32,327 nt of DNA, taken from assembly GCA_013288625.1 (NCBI GenBank), contig JABDBN010000014.1, positions 1 through 32,327 of the forward strand, given 5' to 3'. The translations under genes were made by a program, and so were the position numbers. This document shows, piece by piece, positions 1 through 7,237 of the stretch (its first letter is position 1; every line of letters begins with the position of its first letter). The stretch comes from Alphaproteobacteria bacterium. GTDB lineage: Bacteria; Pseudomonadota; Alphaproteobacteria; Rickettsiales; Midichloriaceae. The notes beneath the pieces are model-generated. The model did not search any database, was not told the DNA's origin, and saw only the letters and a program-made list of their open reading frames with translations.

Positions 1-1
1 G

Positions 2-148
2 CATTCAGGCGCGCCTCTTGCTGCAGCAGAAATATTTGCTGCGCAATTTATAGTCATGCCTACTATATACAATAAGGTTCATGATTACTTTAATCCGAAT
101 GATGTATTGGTGAATAACACCATTGTTGCTGCAGAAGCTGTAGAATAG
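2..148 (+). CDS. Small tandem-family protein, copy 1 (3' part only)
   Basis: The reading frame is open from the window edge to TAG at 146-148 and gives the last 48 residues. It contains APLAAAEIFAAQ, then VHDYFNPNDVLVNNTI. These align with the C-terminal halves of the five complete genes downstream (pattern HDxFNPxxxLxNxTI), so this is the truncated first visible copy of the array. The 5' part lies outside the window. The family is not one I recognise. The stop is followed three bases later by the same short AT-rich repeat that follows the other copies, which supports a duplicated gene-plus-spacer unit. Confidence 0.8.
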   Translation, partial: HSGAPLAAAEIFAAQFIVMPTIYNKVHDYFNPNDVLVNNTIVAAEAVE

Positions 149-150
149 AG

Positions 151-212
151 TTTAATAAAATTAGTCTTTTCATAGCAGTATTTGTAAGGCACTATGCTCG
201 CATATAACTATT
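151..212. repeat. Spacer repeat between tandem-family copies 1 and 2
   Basis: This 62-base spacer matches 605-666 at all but a handful of positions. Both contain TAATAAAATTAGTCTTTTCA, then AGCAGTATTT and GCACTATGCTC. It begins three bases after the stop codon of the preceding gene. It probably carries the promoter of the next gene (CATATAAC and TATGCT are possible minus 10 boxes, but no convincing minus 35 box is seen). A shortened relative of its first 16 bases recurs at 1071-1086 and 1895-1910. Confidence 0.75.
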
Positions 213-224
213 TGGTATCTACTT

Positions 225-602
225 ATGAAACGTGAGACAGCCTTAAAAGGCCTAGCATGCTTGGATGGAATATTCTCCGCGGGCCTTGACTCTTATTACA
301 TTGTAGCAAGGCATGGTTACCCTCTATCTTTTACTCCGATTCCTTATTTGGGAGCTCAAAATATGCTGTTTTTTAAGCCTATTGAGCCTGGGTATATGGC
401 TGATGTTAATTCATATTGTTATAAGGGCACAGCTTTATTTAGTGCTGCAGGAATATTATATGCAGGCTACCCTGTTGCAGCAATTGATATCTTGGCTGAA
501 CAAGCATATATTGCGCCTAAATTATTCAACTGGGTTCATGATATCTTTCATCCTGAGCATACACTTGTGGATAACAAGATTATCGATTTTGAAGCGGCAT
601 AA
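225..602 (+). CDS. Small tandem-family protein, copy 2 (125 aa, unknown function)
   Basis: Family features visible here are an N-terminal ACLDGIFSAGLDSYYIV block, a central PYLGAQN block, CYKGTALFSAAG followed by AGYPVAA (a small-residue-rich, moderately hydrophobic stretch), and a C-terminal VHDIFHPEHTL block. Two cysteines (ACLDG and SYCYK) are shared with most copies and could form a disulfide or bind metal. There is no obvious cleavable signal peptide. The start was chosen because its alignment with copy 3 (MVTNIASKGAACLNG) begins at the same place. No clear Shine-Dalgarno is seen. The spacer upstream is almost identical to the one before copy 3. Function unknown; secretion or a membrane-associated role is only a possibility. 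Confidence 0.75.
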   Translation: MKRETALKGLACLDGIFSAGLDSYYIVARHGYPLSFTPIPYLGAQNMLFFKPIEPGYMADVNSYCYKGTALFSAAGILYAGYPVAAIDILAEQAYIAPKLFNWVHDIFHPEHTLVDNKIIDFEAA

Positions 603-604
603 GC

Positions 605-666
605 ATTAATAAAATTAGTCTTTTCACAGCAGTATTTATAATGCACTATGCTCACATATAATTATT
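605..666. repeat. Spacer repeat between tandem-family copies 2 and 3
   Basis: Near-identical partner of 151-212. It contains TATAAT at 637-642 and a second TATAAT-like stretch near 656-662, either of which could be a minus 10 box for copy 3. Spacers and genes appear to have been duplicated together as a unit. Confidence 0.75.
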
Positions 667-678
667 CAGGATAAAACC

Positions 679-1068
679 ATGGTTACTAATATTGCCTCAA
701 AAGGCGCAGCATGCCTAAATGGAGTAGCTTCCTCTGTTATTGATTCTTTTACCATTGTAGACAAGTTTATTCCCCCTATTACTTCTTCAACTATACCTCA
801 TTTTGGATCTTTTAACATGCTGATTTATTCTACTTATGCGTATGGTGATAACCTTGAGCTTGCTACAACATGTTACAAGCATACGGCTTTATTTAGTGCC
901 GCTGGAGCATTTTTTGCAGGCTATCCAGTTGCAGCAGCAGAGATCCTTGTTAAGCAATGGGTAATAGCGCCTACGATATTCAGCTGGACTCATGATAAAT
1001 TTAATCCTGATCATACACTTGATTATACACTAGTTAATAGCAATACTATCTCTATAGCTCCAGTATAA
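679..1068 (+). CDS. Small tandem-family protein, copy 3 (129 aa, unknown function)
   Basis: This is the closest relative of copy 2. It shares GAACLNGVASSVIDSFTIV, PHFGSFNML, CYKHTALFSAAGAFFAGYPVAAAEILV, and a C-terminal HDKFNPDHTL motif. Both conserved cysteines are present. AGGA lies 7-8 bases before the ATG, so this copy has a recognisable ribosome binding site. The C-terminus is a few residues longer (DYTLVNSNTI) than in copy 2. Retention of both protein and spacer similarity suggests that copies 2 and 3 arose by the most recent duplication in the array. No function can be assigned. Confidence 0.78.
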   Translation: MVTNIASKGAACLNGVASSVIDSFTIVDKFIPPITSSTIPHFGSFNMLIYSTYAYGDNLELATTCYKHTALFSAAGAFFAGYPVAAAEILVKQWVIAPTIFSWTHDKFNPDHTLDYTLVNSNTISIAPV

Positions 1069-1140
1069 GCATTAACAAAATTAGGCTTTTAACTACAGGT
1101 AAAATACTATACTGTCCCCAAAAACATTGAGGGAAGTCCA

Positions 1141-1509
1141 GTGACTCAAGAAATGGATTTTGGTGAATCATTATTACTTTTAAACGGAATCGCAGCTTCA
1201 ATTTACGACATTTTTAGCTTCTTTAAAAAGTATCCGTTTGATATCCCTTATTTAGGGGCTATGGATTTGATGGCATTAGCAGCTTTGAGCGATAATTATT
1301 ATTTTACTATTTCAATGCAAAATTATATTGCCTGTGGTTTCATAAGTACTGCATGTATATATTGTTCAAGCTCTTCAGATGCCGCCCCATTTGTATTGGG
1401 GCAAACCTTTGCTATTTCTATATCTGCCTCTCTAATTAATGATTTTATGAACCCGAGTCCTGTTTTATTTAATGACACAGTTATTGCGGAAGTTTCCACT
1501 GCGCACTAG
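1141..1509 (+). CDS. Small tandem-family protein, copy 4 (122 aa, divergent)
   Basis: The gene starts at GTG, six to seven bases after GGGA. It keeps the family frame: LLLNGIAASIYDIF in place of ACLNGxxAS, IPYLGAMDL, a central hydrophobic segment, and NDFMNPSPVLFNDTVI in place of HDxFNPxxxLxNxTI. The first conserved cysteine is replaced by leucine. The CYK block becomes NYIACG, so the cysteine pair is altered. This is the most divergent copy and may have a changed role or be decaying, but the frame is intact. The next copy begins only nine bases after this stop, so the two are probably co-transcribed. Confidence 0.68.
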   Translation: MTQEMDFGESLLLLNGIAASIYDIFSFFKKYPFDIPYLGAMDLMALAALSDNYYFTISMQNYIACGFISTACIYCSSSSDAAPFVLGQTFAISISASLINDFMNPSPVLFNDTVIAEVSTAH

Positions 1510-1518
1510 CATAATATT

Positions 1519-1884
1519 ATGGTCACTGAATTCGCATATAATACTGTATCATGTCTTAATGGTGTGATGGCATCTATTCTTGATGCGCACACGATTGTGG
1601 CTGTACATGGTGCTGCTAGTATTCCTAAATTACCTTTTTTTGGAGCCGTAAATCTATTTCACTCGGCTTATACAGAGGATGATTATAACTTCCACCTGAC
1701 TGATAAATGTTATGAATGGGGGGCATGCTTTTGTTCATCGTATATGCTTTTAAAGGGCTTTCCATATATTGCAGGGGATATTCTTGTAAGAGAAGCATTG
1801 TTACATTCGCAGATAAGTACTCATCTTCATGATTACTTTCACCATAATAGCTCTTTAATAAATGAAACTATTCTGACTGAATAG
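1519..1884 (+). CDS. Small tandem-family protein, copy 5 (121 aa, unknown function)
   Basis: The protein has the family blocks VSCLNGVMASILDAHTIV, PFFGAVNL, KCYEWGACFCSSYMLLKGFPYIAGDILV and LHDYFHHNSSLINETIL. Both family cysteines are present and two more lie in the central block. It follows copy 4 by nine bases, without a promoter-like spacer of its own. No clear Shine-Dalgarno precedes the ATG, so translation may depend on ribosomes terminating on copy 4. Function unknown. Family membership is clear from block order and spacing. Confidence 0.72.
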   Translation: MVTEFAYNTVSCLNGVMASILDAHTIVAVHGAASIPKLPFFGAVNLFHSAYTEDDYNFHLTDKCYEWGACFCSSYMLLKGFPYIAGDILVREALLHSQISTHLHDYFHHNSSLINETILTE

Positions 1885-1966
1885 TAGGTCATTATTTAAC
1901 AAAATTACTCTTGTAGCTGTATTATAAGTAAGCCATCATTTATATATTTAATATTACGGTTCTTAT

Positions 1967-2350
1967 ATGTTGACTGAACTAGCTTACCCTGCTGCATGCT
2001 TAAATGGTATAATGGCAGCTTATTTGGATTCTGAAACCGTTGTCGGTGAACACGTGCCTTCTCATAAAGCCTGGTTGTTTCCTTACGTGGGAACGATAGA
2101 TTTGGGAATAGTTGCTTGCATTGTACCTAGTAGCTATTTTTATGTAGGTTTGGTTTGCTATGAGGGTGGAGTCTTATTTAATGCCCATGCTAATTATGCA
2201 GATTCTTCAGATACTGCAAAAGGAATTCTAGGCTGGCTTGGGGTTGTTCATGCGGGTGTATTTTACAATATCCATAATAATTTAAACCCTATTGAATTAA
2301 GCAATGATGAAACAACCTTAGATTTAAGCAGTGTGCATATTTCTGACTAA
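1967..2350 (+). CDS. Small tandem-family protein, copy 6 (127 aa, last of the array)
   Basis: The family blocks are present but degraded: PAACLNGIMAAYLDSETVVGEH, PYVGTIDLG, VCYEGGVLFNAHANYADSSDTA, and NIHNNLNPIELSNDETT. The two conserved cysteines remain. The C-terminal HDxFNP motif has drifted to HNNLNP. This copy ends the array; a different gene type with its own promoter follows at about 2357. No Shine-Dalgarno is visible before the ATG. Function unknown. Confidence 0.68.
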   Translation: MLTELAYPAACLNGIMAAYLDSETVVGEHVPSHKAWLFPYVGTIDLGIVACIVPSSYFYVGLVCYEGGVLFNAHANYADSSDTAKGILGWLGVVHAGVFYNIHNNLNPIELSNDETTLDLSSVHISD

Positions 2351-2356
2351 GGTTAG

Positions 2357-2384
2357 TTGTACTTATAAAGGTTTAATGTATAAT
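2357..2384 (+). promoter_or_regulatory. Sigma-70 promoter for the LD-carboxypeptidase gene
   Basis: TTGTAC at 2357-2362 and TATAAT at 2379-2384 are separated by 16 bases. The ATG of the broken carboxypeptidase gene lies 30 bases downstream. Confidence 0.55.
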
Positions 2385-2413
2385 ATATCCTAATCATTTC
2401 AATAAGTGTAGTT

Positions 2414-3336
2414 ATGTGGGCTAATCTCAAGCAAGGTGATATTATAGATGTGGTTCACCGAGCAGCGCTAACATTTCTGAGGAGCAAATCAGGCGCTCGC
2501 TGCAGCAGTTTGAAAATGCCGGGTACAAGGTGCGCTATCCTGCTGACTTAATTAATATGGAACATGCCTTTCATGCAAATACCGATGCATATCGAATAGA
2601 AAGCATGAAGCGCGCTCTGCTTGCTGAAGATTCAAAAGTGATCTGGACGTTGCGGGGTGGCTATGGTGCTGCCAAGGTGATTAAAGGCCTGATAGATTCA
2701 GGCGTGAAGCCGCAAAGGGAAAAGGTTTTTATAGGTTTTAGCGATACTACAGCACTGCACCTGTTTTTCAGTGAGACCTGGGGGTGGCATACTATTCATG
2801 GAGCTGGGTTGTCTCAGGCTAACAATAGTGAGTGTAGTGCCAGCAACGTTGATGGAATTATGAGTTTACTAAATAGCGAGGACAGGTCTTTTAGCATCCC
2901 AGTTCAGGCGCAGGTTCCAGCAAAGGCGGCAGCATTGCCGATTCATGGCAAACTTAGTGGAGGCAACCTATCTCTCATTCAGACATCTATTGGTACTCCG
3001 TGGCAAATGACCGGTGGTGGCAAAATCCTTATTATTGAGGATGTCAATGAGCGTGGGTACAGAGTGGATAGAATGCTCCACCATTTACTCCAAGTCGGGA
3101 TTTTTACGGGAGCCCAAGCCATGGTTTGCAATTTTACAGGCGGCTATGAAAGCGATGGCAGCAATCTTATCTCGAAGGCATTAGAAGATTTTGCAAAGCA
3201 CATAGATTTTCCGATCTTTACGTGTGCTGGGATAGGTCATGGCTATGATAACGCCCCATTTGTCTATGGTGCTAATGCCAGGATATCAGCTGATGGAGAT
3301 GGGTATAAACTGACTTATAGCCTTCCTGATTACTAA
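2414..3336 (+). pseudogene. LD-carboxypeptidase (peptidase S66, MccF/LdcA-like), single-base frameshift near the start
   Basis: Members of S66 cleave the L,D bond between residues 3 and 4 of murein tetrapeptides during cell-wall recycling. From ATG 2414 the frame reads WANLKQGDIIDVV, the usual family start. The expected APSSANISEEQIRR then continues only in the minus 1 frame from 2458, so one base is missing between 2455 and 2458. The downstream frame keeps all three catalytic residues: Ser in GFSDTT (2740-2742), Glu in IIEDVNE (3037-3039) and His in GHGYDN (3238-3240). The restored length is about 307 residues, normal for the family. The first standard start in the downstream frame is GTG 2530, which would remove about 39 N-terminal residues. 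A sequencing error, a recent inactivation or internal restart are all possible. The stop overlaps the convergent aminotransferase stop. Confidence 0.8.
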
Positions 3337-4562
3337 ATTTTAAGCTTAGACTTGATTTTTTTAATAGTGTTTTTGATTTTAAAACTAGTGCTGGTAATCT
3401 TATTCAAGGCGCGGTCGAATTTTTCAATAGCCTCATCGCATTGCTTTTCTTCTATTACGAATGGCGGCGTAATGCGCATAGTATTTTGACCAGCTGGAAT
3501 CGAAAGCAACAGCTCTTCGCGGCACAACACGCTGAATTGCTCAACATCCAAATGGGGTTTAAGCTTTATGCCTAACATCAGCCCAACCCCGGTAATCTCT
3601 TCAATCTTATCAGCATGATCCATGCGCAAGTGGTCTAGCTTGTCTTTGAGATAATGCGAAATAGCTCTGATATGAGGTAGGAATGTAGGTTCTTCCATAA
3701 TATCCAAAACCGTGCTGCCCACCGCTATGGCCAAAGGGTTGCCGCCAAAGGTGGAGCCGTGGCTATTACGCTTCATGGCTTTGCCTACAGTTTCAGTGGC
3801 GAGGCATGCCGATATTGGAAAGCCTGAGCCGAGGCCTTTGCCCAGCGCCATAAGGTCTGGCTTTATCCCGTACATTTCGTAGGCAAACATGTTGCCGGTT
3901 CTGCCCATGCCGGACTGGACTTCATCGACTAATAACAGCATGCCGTTGCGATCGCAAAGGTTCCTTACTTCTGTCATGTACTCTTGCTGCAGGGCGCGCA
4001 TGCCGCCTTCACCCTGTACAAGTTCTAGCAAGATGCCAGCAGTTGTGGGAGAAATTGCATCTTGGAGCGCGACGAGGTCGTTCCAGGCCACTCGGTCAAA
4101 ACCATCGACTGCTGGCTCAAATCCTTGGATTTTTTCTTTGGCTCCGGCCGAGGCGGTTGTCAGGGTGCGCCCGTGAAATGCGCCATCTAAAGTGATAAGC
4201 CTGTAGCGGTGAGTTTCGCCTTTTTCATTGAAATAGCGTCGCGCCATCTTAATCATGCATTCCACTGCTTCAGCTCCGGAGTTGGCTAGAAAAACTGTGT
4301 CGGCAAACGACATATCAACCAATCTCTTGGAATACTCTTCCATGCCCGGAATGGTATAGCGATTTGAAAGGTGCCAGAGCTTCTTTGCTTGACTAGTCAG
4401 GGCATCAACCATGCGCGGGTGGCAGTGACCCAGGGCCAGTGCGGCATAACCCGCTGCGAAGTCAAGATACTGTTTGCCATCTTTTGCGAACAGATAAGCC
4501 CCACTTCCATGGGTGAATTCAATTTCTGCGCGATCATATAATGGAAGAATTACCGGAATCAT
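3333..4562 (-). CDS. argD: Acetylornithine aminotransferase-like class III aminotransferase
   Basis: This is a PLP-dependent class III aminotransferase of 409 residues, the usual length for ArgD. The order of motifs is typical: an N-terminal GSGAYLFAKDGKQYLDFAAG, NSGAEAVECMIKMARRY (phosphate-binding turn), FHGRT, LLLVDEVQSGMGRTG (the Asp contacts the pyridine nitrogen), LGKGLGSGFPISA (the Lys forms the Schiff base) and STFGGNPLA. The enzyme interconverts N-acetylornithine and N-acetylglutamate semialdehyde, or a related omega-amino substrate. No other arginine gene is nearby, so ornithine or succinylornithine activity cannot be excluded. The C-terminus ends in a Lys-rich tail after the conserved fold, which may come from a shifted stop codon. 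TATAAT on the minus strand at 4583-4588 is a possible minus 10 box. The gene lies downstream of the rpsI terminator. Confidence 0.85.
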   Translation of the reverse strand: MIPVILPLYDRAEIEFTHGSGAYLFAKDGKQYLDFAAGYAALALGHCHPRMVDALTSQAKKLWHLSNRYTIPGMEEYSKRLVDMSFADTVFLANSGAEAVECMIKMARRYFNEKGETHRYRLITLDGAFHGRTLTTASAGAKEKIQGFEPAVDGFDRVAWNDLVALQDAISPTTAGILLELVQGEGGMRALQQEYMTEVRNLCDRNGMLLLVDEVQSGMGRTGNMFAYEMYGIKPDLMALGKGLGSGFPISACLATETVGKAMKRNSHGSTFGGNPLAIAVGSTVLDIMEEPTFLPHIRAISHYLKDKLDHLRMDHADKIEEITGVGLMLGIKLKPHLDVEQFSVLCREELLLSIPAGQNTMRITPPFVIEEKQCDEAIEKFDRALNKITSTSFKIKNTIKKIKSKLKI

Positions 4563-4644
4563 ACTATTACCAAAAAGTACCTATTATACTATTAGTCTAT
4601 TTTTCTTATAGTTTTTTAGCAATGACGATATCAAGCTATATAAT

Positions 4645-4675
4645 AAAAAAAGCCGGTGAGGTTTATCCCACCGGC
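4645..4675 (-). terminator. Rho-independent terminator of rplM-rpsI
   Basis: Read on the minus strand, GCCGGTG (4669-4675) pairs with CACCGGC (4652-4658) around a short loop and is followed by seven T (4645-4651). It lies just after the rpsI stop at 4702 and separates the ribosomal operon from argD. Confidence 0.88.
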
Positions 4676-4701
4676 ATTTCAAACAAAAAGGGTAATCTCG
4701 A

Positions 4702-5148
4702 TTAGCGTTTAGAGAACTGGAAGCTCTTTCTCGCTTTCTTACGGCCATATTTCTTACGCTCTACAGTACGTGAATCGCGGGTTAAGAAGCCGCCATGACG
4801 TAAAGGTTGATGCATATCTTCATGGGTTTTATCCAGGGCTCTGCTAATGCCGTGCCTGATAGCGCCAGCTTGTCCTGATAATCCGCTGCCTTCTACTGTG
4901 CACCAAACATCAAAAAGCCCGGCAGTATTGGTCACTGCAAACGGCTGGTTGATAATCATACGGAGCACTGGGCGCGCTAGATATTTTTCAGCATCCTTAC
5001 CATTTATAATGATGCGGCCATTGCCTTTTGCAATCCATACACGAGCTGATGCGCATTTTCTGCGACCTGTTGCATAAGTGCGTCCAGCTTTAGGCAGCAC
5101 TTTTGAAATCTCTATTAATTCAGATTTTGCGGAAACGGTTGTAACCAT
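4702..5148 (-). CDS. rpsI: 30S ribosomal protein S9
   Basis: The 148 residues have the S9 pattern: [76 protein letters not shown]. The C-terminal SKR tail is the part that reaches the P-site tRNA in the small subunit. The ATG is two bases past the rplM stop and is preceded by AGAGGA about ten bases upstream, so the two genes form the usual rplM-rpsI transcription unit. The N-terminal extension before YATGRRK is typical of alphaproteobacteria. Confidence 0.96.
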   Translation of the reverse strand: MVTTVSAKSELIEISKVLPKAGRTYATGRRKCASARVWIAKGNGRIIINGKDAEKYLARPVLRMIINQPFAVTNTAGLFDVWCTVEGSGLSGQAGAIRHGISRALDKTHEDMHQPLRHGGFLTRDSRTVERKKYGRKKARKSFQFSKR

Positions 5149-5150
5149 GG

Positions 5151-5633
5151 TTATGAGGTCCTCTTATTTTTTTTATTTTTTAATCCCAAATCCAGTACAT
5201 GAGGTTTTTGTGCTTCATGTGGATGATCTTGCCCGCCATAGACATGCAGGCACTTTAGTTGCTTTCTTGCTAAAGGACTTACTTTAGGCATCATTCTTTC
5301 AATAGCTTTTTTTACTACTCTTTCAGGGAATTTGCCATCTAGAATGTCTCTGGCACTTCTTTCTTTAATACCACCAGGGTGATTTGTGTGCCAATAATGA
5401 ATGCTTTGGTCTTTTTTATCGCCAGTCATAGCAACTTTTTTGGCATTGATGATAATAACATTATCACCGGTATCCATGTGCGGAGTGAAAGTTGGCTTAT
5501 GCTTGCCGCGAAGAATTTTCGCAACTTCTGCTGACAAACGTCCTAAAACAATTTTCTCAGCGTCAATGATAAACCATGACTTCGTGACTTCGCCACGCTT
5601 TGCTGTATATGTACCAGCTGTAAATGAACTCAT
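5151..5633 (-). CDS. rplM: 50S ribosomal protein L13
   Basis: L13 is an early-assembly large-subunit protein. The sequence shows [70 protein letters not shown] and [19 protein letters not shown], all characteristic. The frame is open up to 5693, but the ATG at 5631-5633 is chosen: it gives 160 residues, close to the family length. The longer start would lie on the minus 35 box of a very good promoter. An AGGA about ten bases upstream supports this start. It is the first gene of the rplM-rpsI operon. Confidence 0.95.
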   Translation of the reverse strand: MSSFTAGTYTAKRGEVTKSWFIIDAEKIVLGRLSAEVAKILRGKHKPTFTPHMDTGDNVIIINAKKVAMTGDKKDQSIHYWHTNHPGGIKERSARDILDGKFPERVVKKAIERMMPKVSPLARKQLKCLHVYGGQDHPHEAQKPHVLDLGLKNKKNKRTS

Positions 5634-5664
5634 AAGGACAATCCTAATATCTCTAAAGTGCTTG

Positions 5665-5693
5665 ATTATGCTTCTAACCACCGCTTTTGTCAA
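5665..5693 (-). promoter_or_regulatory. Promoter of rplM-rpsI
   Basis: On the minus strand, TTGACA (5688-5693) is followed by a 17-base spacer and CATAAT (5665-5670). This is a near-consensus sigma-70 promoter about 30 bases upstream of the chosen rplM ATG. Confidence 0.8.
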
Positions 5694-5763
5694 TATCGTT
5701 TTAAAGAGCTATAGCAATTATTTCATCTTTGCGCTTTTTGAGCGCTTATATTAACTAGTAATA

Positions 5764-5793
5764 TTGACTTATCTGAACAAGAAACTGTATATT
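5764..5793 (+). promoter_or_regulatory. Promoter of the SnoaL-like gene pair
   Basis: TTGACT at 5764-5769 and TATATT at 5788-5793 are separated by 18 bases, 30 bases before the ATG at 5823. A small GCGCT/AGCGC hairpin at 5731-5745 lies between this promoter and the divergent rplM promoter. Confidence 0.6.
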
Positions 5794-5822
5794 TACCTTT
5801 GCACTTAAAAAGGAATTACCAT

Positions 5823-6170
5823 ATGTCCGAAGAGAACATCCGTAAGGCAGAATCATACTATCAAGCCATAAACAATAAAGATCTGGCAGCAGCGGCGCAA
5901 TATCTGCATCCTGATGTTAGGGTGTTATCGCCAATGATGGAGATCGAAGGGAAAGAGGTTGTGCTCGATGGAGTTCAGCGCTTTATGGCTATGATCAGCA
6001 CTTTGACTATCCGTGAGAGGTTTAGCTCTGGGGATAAAGTTGTCTTGATTTATGATATTGACTCACCGGCGCCAGTTGGAACCCTTCGTGCTTCCGCGCT
6101 TATTACCTTTAAGGATAATCTTATCATCCGCATTGAGCTATTCTTTGATGCGCGTCCTTTCGAAAAATAA
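5823..6170 (+). CDS. SnoaL-like/NTF2-like small protein, copy A
   Basis: The 115 residues look like the NTF2-like SnoaL fold, a cone-shaped alpha+beta barrel used by many small isomerases, hydrolases and ligand-binding proteins. Visible features are a first helix (IRKAESYYQAINNKDLAAAAQYL), then HPDVRVLSPMMEIEGKEVV with the usual strand-then-G-K-E pattern, and a final strand run ending IELFFDARPFEK. The start ATG 5823 is preceded by AAGGA at ideal distance; a longer frame from TTG 5799 is not needed. The second copy follows within 15 bases, so the two are one transcription unit and may form a heterodimer. Substrate unknown. Confidence 0.75.
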   Translation: MSEENIRKAESYYQAINNKDLAAAAQYLHPDVRVLSPMMEIEGKEVVLDGVQRFMAMISTLTIRERFSSGDKVVLIYDIDSPAPVGTLRASALITFKDNLIIRIELFFDARPFEK

Positions 6171-6184
6171 TCGTGGAGTGGAGC

Positions 6185-6553
6185 ATGCCAGAAACCAACT
6201 TATCTCGTGCAGAGTCGTATTACCAGGCGATATGCCAAAAGGATCTGGCCGCCGCAGGGCAATACCTTCATTCTGGAGTTATAGTATCGTCCCCATTGAT
6301 GGAGCTTGCAGGGAAAGAAGCTGTTCTTGAGGATGTTAAATGGTTTATGGAAATTATTAATGGCTTGGATATCAGGGCAAAATTTGCCTCAGGTAATCAG
6401 GTCATGCTGGTATTTGATTTAGATGCTTCTGCCCCAATTGGGATTTTGCCTACGGCAGTGCTTATGACCTTTAAGGAAATTCTCATCAGCCATATCGAAC
6501 TCTTTTTTGATGCCCGCCCATTGGAAAAATATATCAGTCTTAATGCTGCTTAA
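6185..6553 (+). CDS. SnoaL-like/NTF2-like small protein, copy B
   Basis: This paralogue of the preceding gene has 122 residues. Aligned blocks include SRAESYYQAICQKDLAAAGQYLH, SPLMELAGKEAVLEDV and HIELFFDARPLEK. ATG 6185 is preceded by GGAG at a good distance; an in-frame GTG at 6173 is less likely because copy A also begins at the residue matching this ATG. Divergence between the copies is substantial, so the duplication is not recent. Tandem SnoaL genes often give obligate dimers, but that is inference here. No neighbouring biosynthetic gene hints at a substrate. Confidence 0.73.
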   Translation: MPETNLSRAESYYQAICQKDLAAAGQYLHSGVIVSSPLMELAGKEAVLEDVKWFMEIINGLDIRAKFASGNQVMLVFDLDASAPIGILPTAVLMTFKEILISHIELFFDARPLEKYISLNAA

Positions 6554-6704
6554 GTTTAGGAATTCTGTGGAGTTAGCCATAGGCTGTATATAAAAATACA
6601 CAATTTTGGCGTCCATTCGTGCATTTTGTTGAAAGAAATGCTTGCCATCAATAGGGGACGAGGTTATTTTTAGTCCTGTCGTTTAATTCTATTGGAGTAA
6701 TTCT

Positions 6705-6977
6705 ATGAACAAGACCGAACTCGTTGCAGCGATTGCAAAAGATTCAAAGCTTACCAAAGCTGATGCTGAGAAAGCGCTTAATGCACTTATTGGTGTAGTT
6801 GGTAAGGCGCTTAAAAAAGGTGAAAAAGTTACTATCCCTGGATTTGTAACTATTTCTAAAGTAAAACGCAGTGCGCGCTCAGGCCGTAACCCACAAACCG
6901 GTAAAGAAATTAAAATTGCTGCTAAGAACGTAGCAAAATTCAAAGCTGGTAAAACTTTGACCGATTCACTGAAGTAA
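6705..6977 (+). CDS. hup: DNA-binding protein HU
   Basis: Ninety residues, exactly the HU/IHF length. MNKTELVAAIAKDSKLTKADAEKALNA is the helical dimerisation half. GEKVTIPGFVTISKVKRSARSGRNPQTGKEIKIAA carries the beta arm with the RNPQTG tip that inserts into the minor groove. KNVAKFKAGKTLTDSLK is the usual tail. HU bends and compacts DNA and helps in replication and repair. GGAG lies nine bases before the ATG. It is monocistronic, with a terminator directly after. Confidence 0.96.
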   Translation: MNKTELVAAIAKDSKLTKADAEKALNALIGVVGKALKKGEKVTIPGFVTISKVKRSARSGRNPQTGKEIKIAAKNVAKFKAGKTLTDSLK

Positions 6978-6985
6978 ATTCATTT

Positions 6986-7021
6986 AAAGACTGGGGCCAT
7001 GAAATGTCTGGCCCGGTCTTT
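6986..7021 (+). terminator. Terminator after hup
   Basis: AAAGAC...GGGCCA (6986-6999) pairs with TGGCCC...GTCTTT (7009-7021) with one bulged G and a nine-base loop. The T-tract after it is short, so it may be only moderately strong. Its position nine bases after the hup stop supports the call. Confidence 0.7.
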
Positions 7022-7174
7022 ATAGTACATTCTCTTGCGCCAAATTTCCCCTCTATATAATAGTCTCAAGTTCTCTTCACACTTCCTCAGTAGTATTTTG
7101 TCTCCGCCAAGTCGGAAAGTCATGTTGTGAAAAATCAATATAGCTTGGTAAATATGTCTCTGGTGTAAATTTAA

Positions 7175-7203
7175 TTGCATAATGCTTAATTATCATATAT
7201 AAT
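7175..7203 (+). promoter_or_regulatory. Promoter of HEPN-ankyrin gene 1
   Basis: TTGCAT (7175-7180), a 17-base spacer and TATAAT (7198-7203). The transcript would start about 27 bases before the ATG. A T6A6 self-complementary run lies in the short leader. Confidence 0.7.
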
Positions 7204-7237
7204 ATGCTGGATTTTTTAAAAAACCCGGAAAAATGAA

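Noticed and set aside
2440..2460. Programmed minus 1 frameshift in the LD-carboxypeptidase
   Set aside because: No X-XXY-YYZ slippery heptamer or downstream hairpin is evident, and the family is not known for it; a simple base loss is more likely.
4645..4675. Bidirectional terminator also serving argD
   Set aside because: The argD gene is transcribed away from this site on the same strand as rpsI, and the T-tract is only on the minus strand.
5634..5693. Longer N-terminus for ribosomal protein L13
   Set aside because: The upstream start (TTG) coincides with the TTGACA minus 35 box of a near-consensus promoter and the extra residues do not look like L13.
6980..7180. Open frame of 66 codons on the minus strand after hup
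   Set aside because: It overlaps the hup terminator and the promoter of the next gene, and the product shows no recognisable feature.
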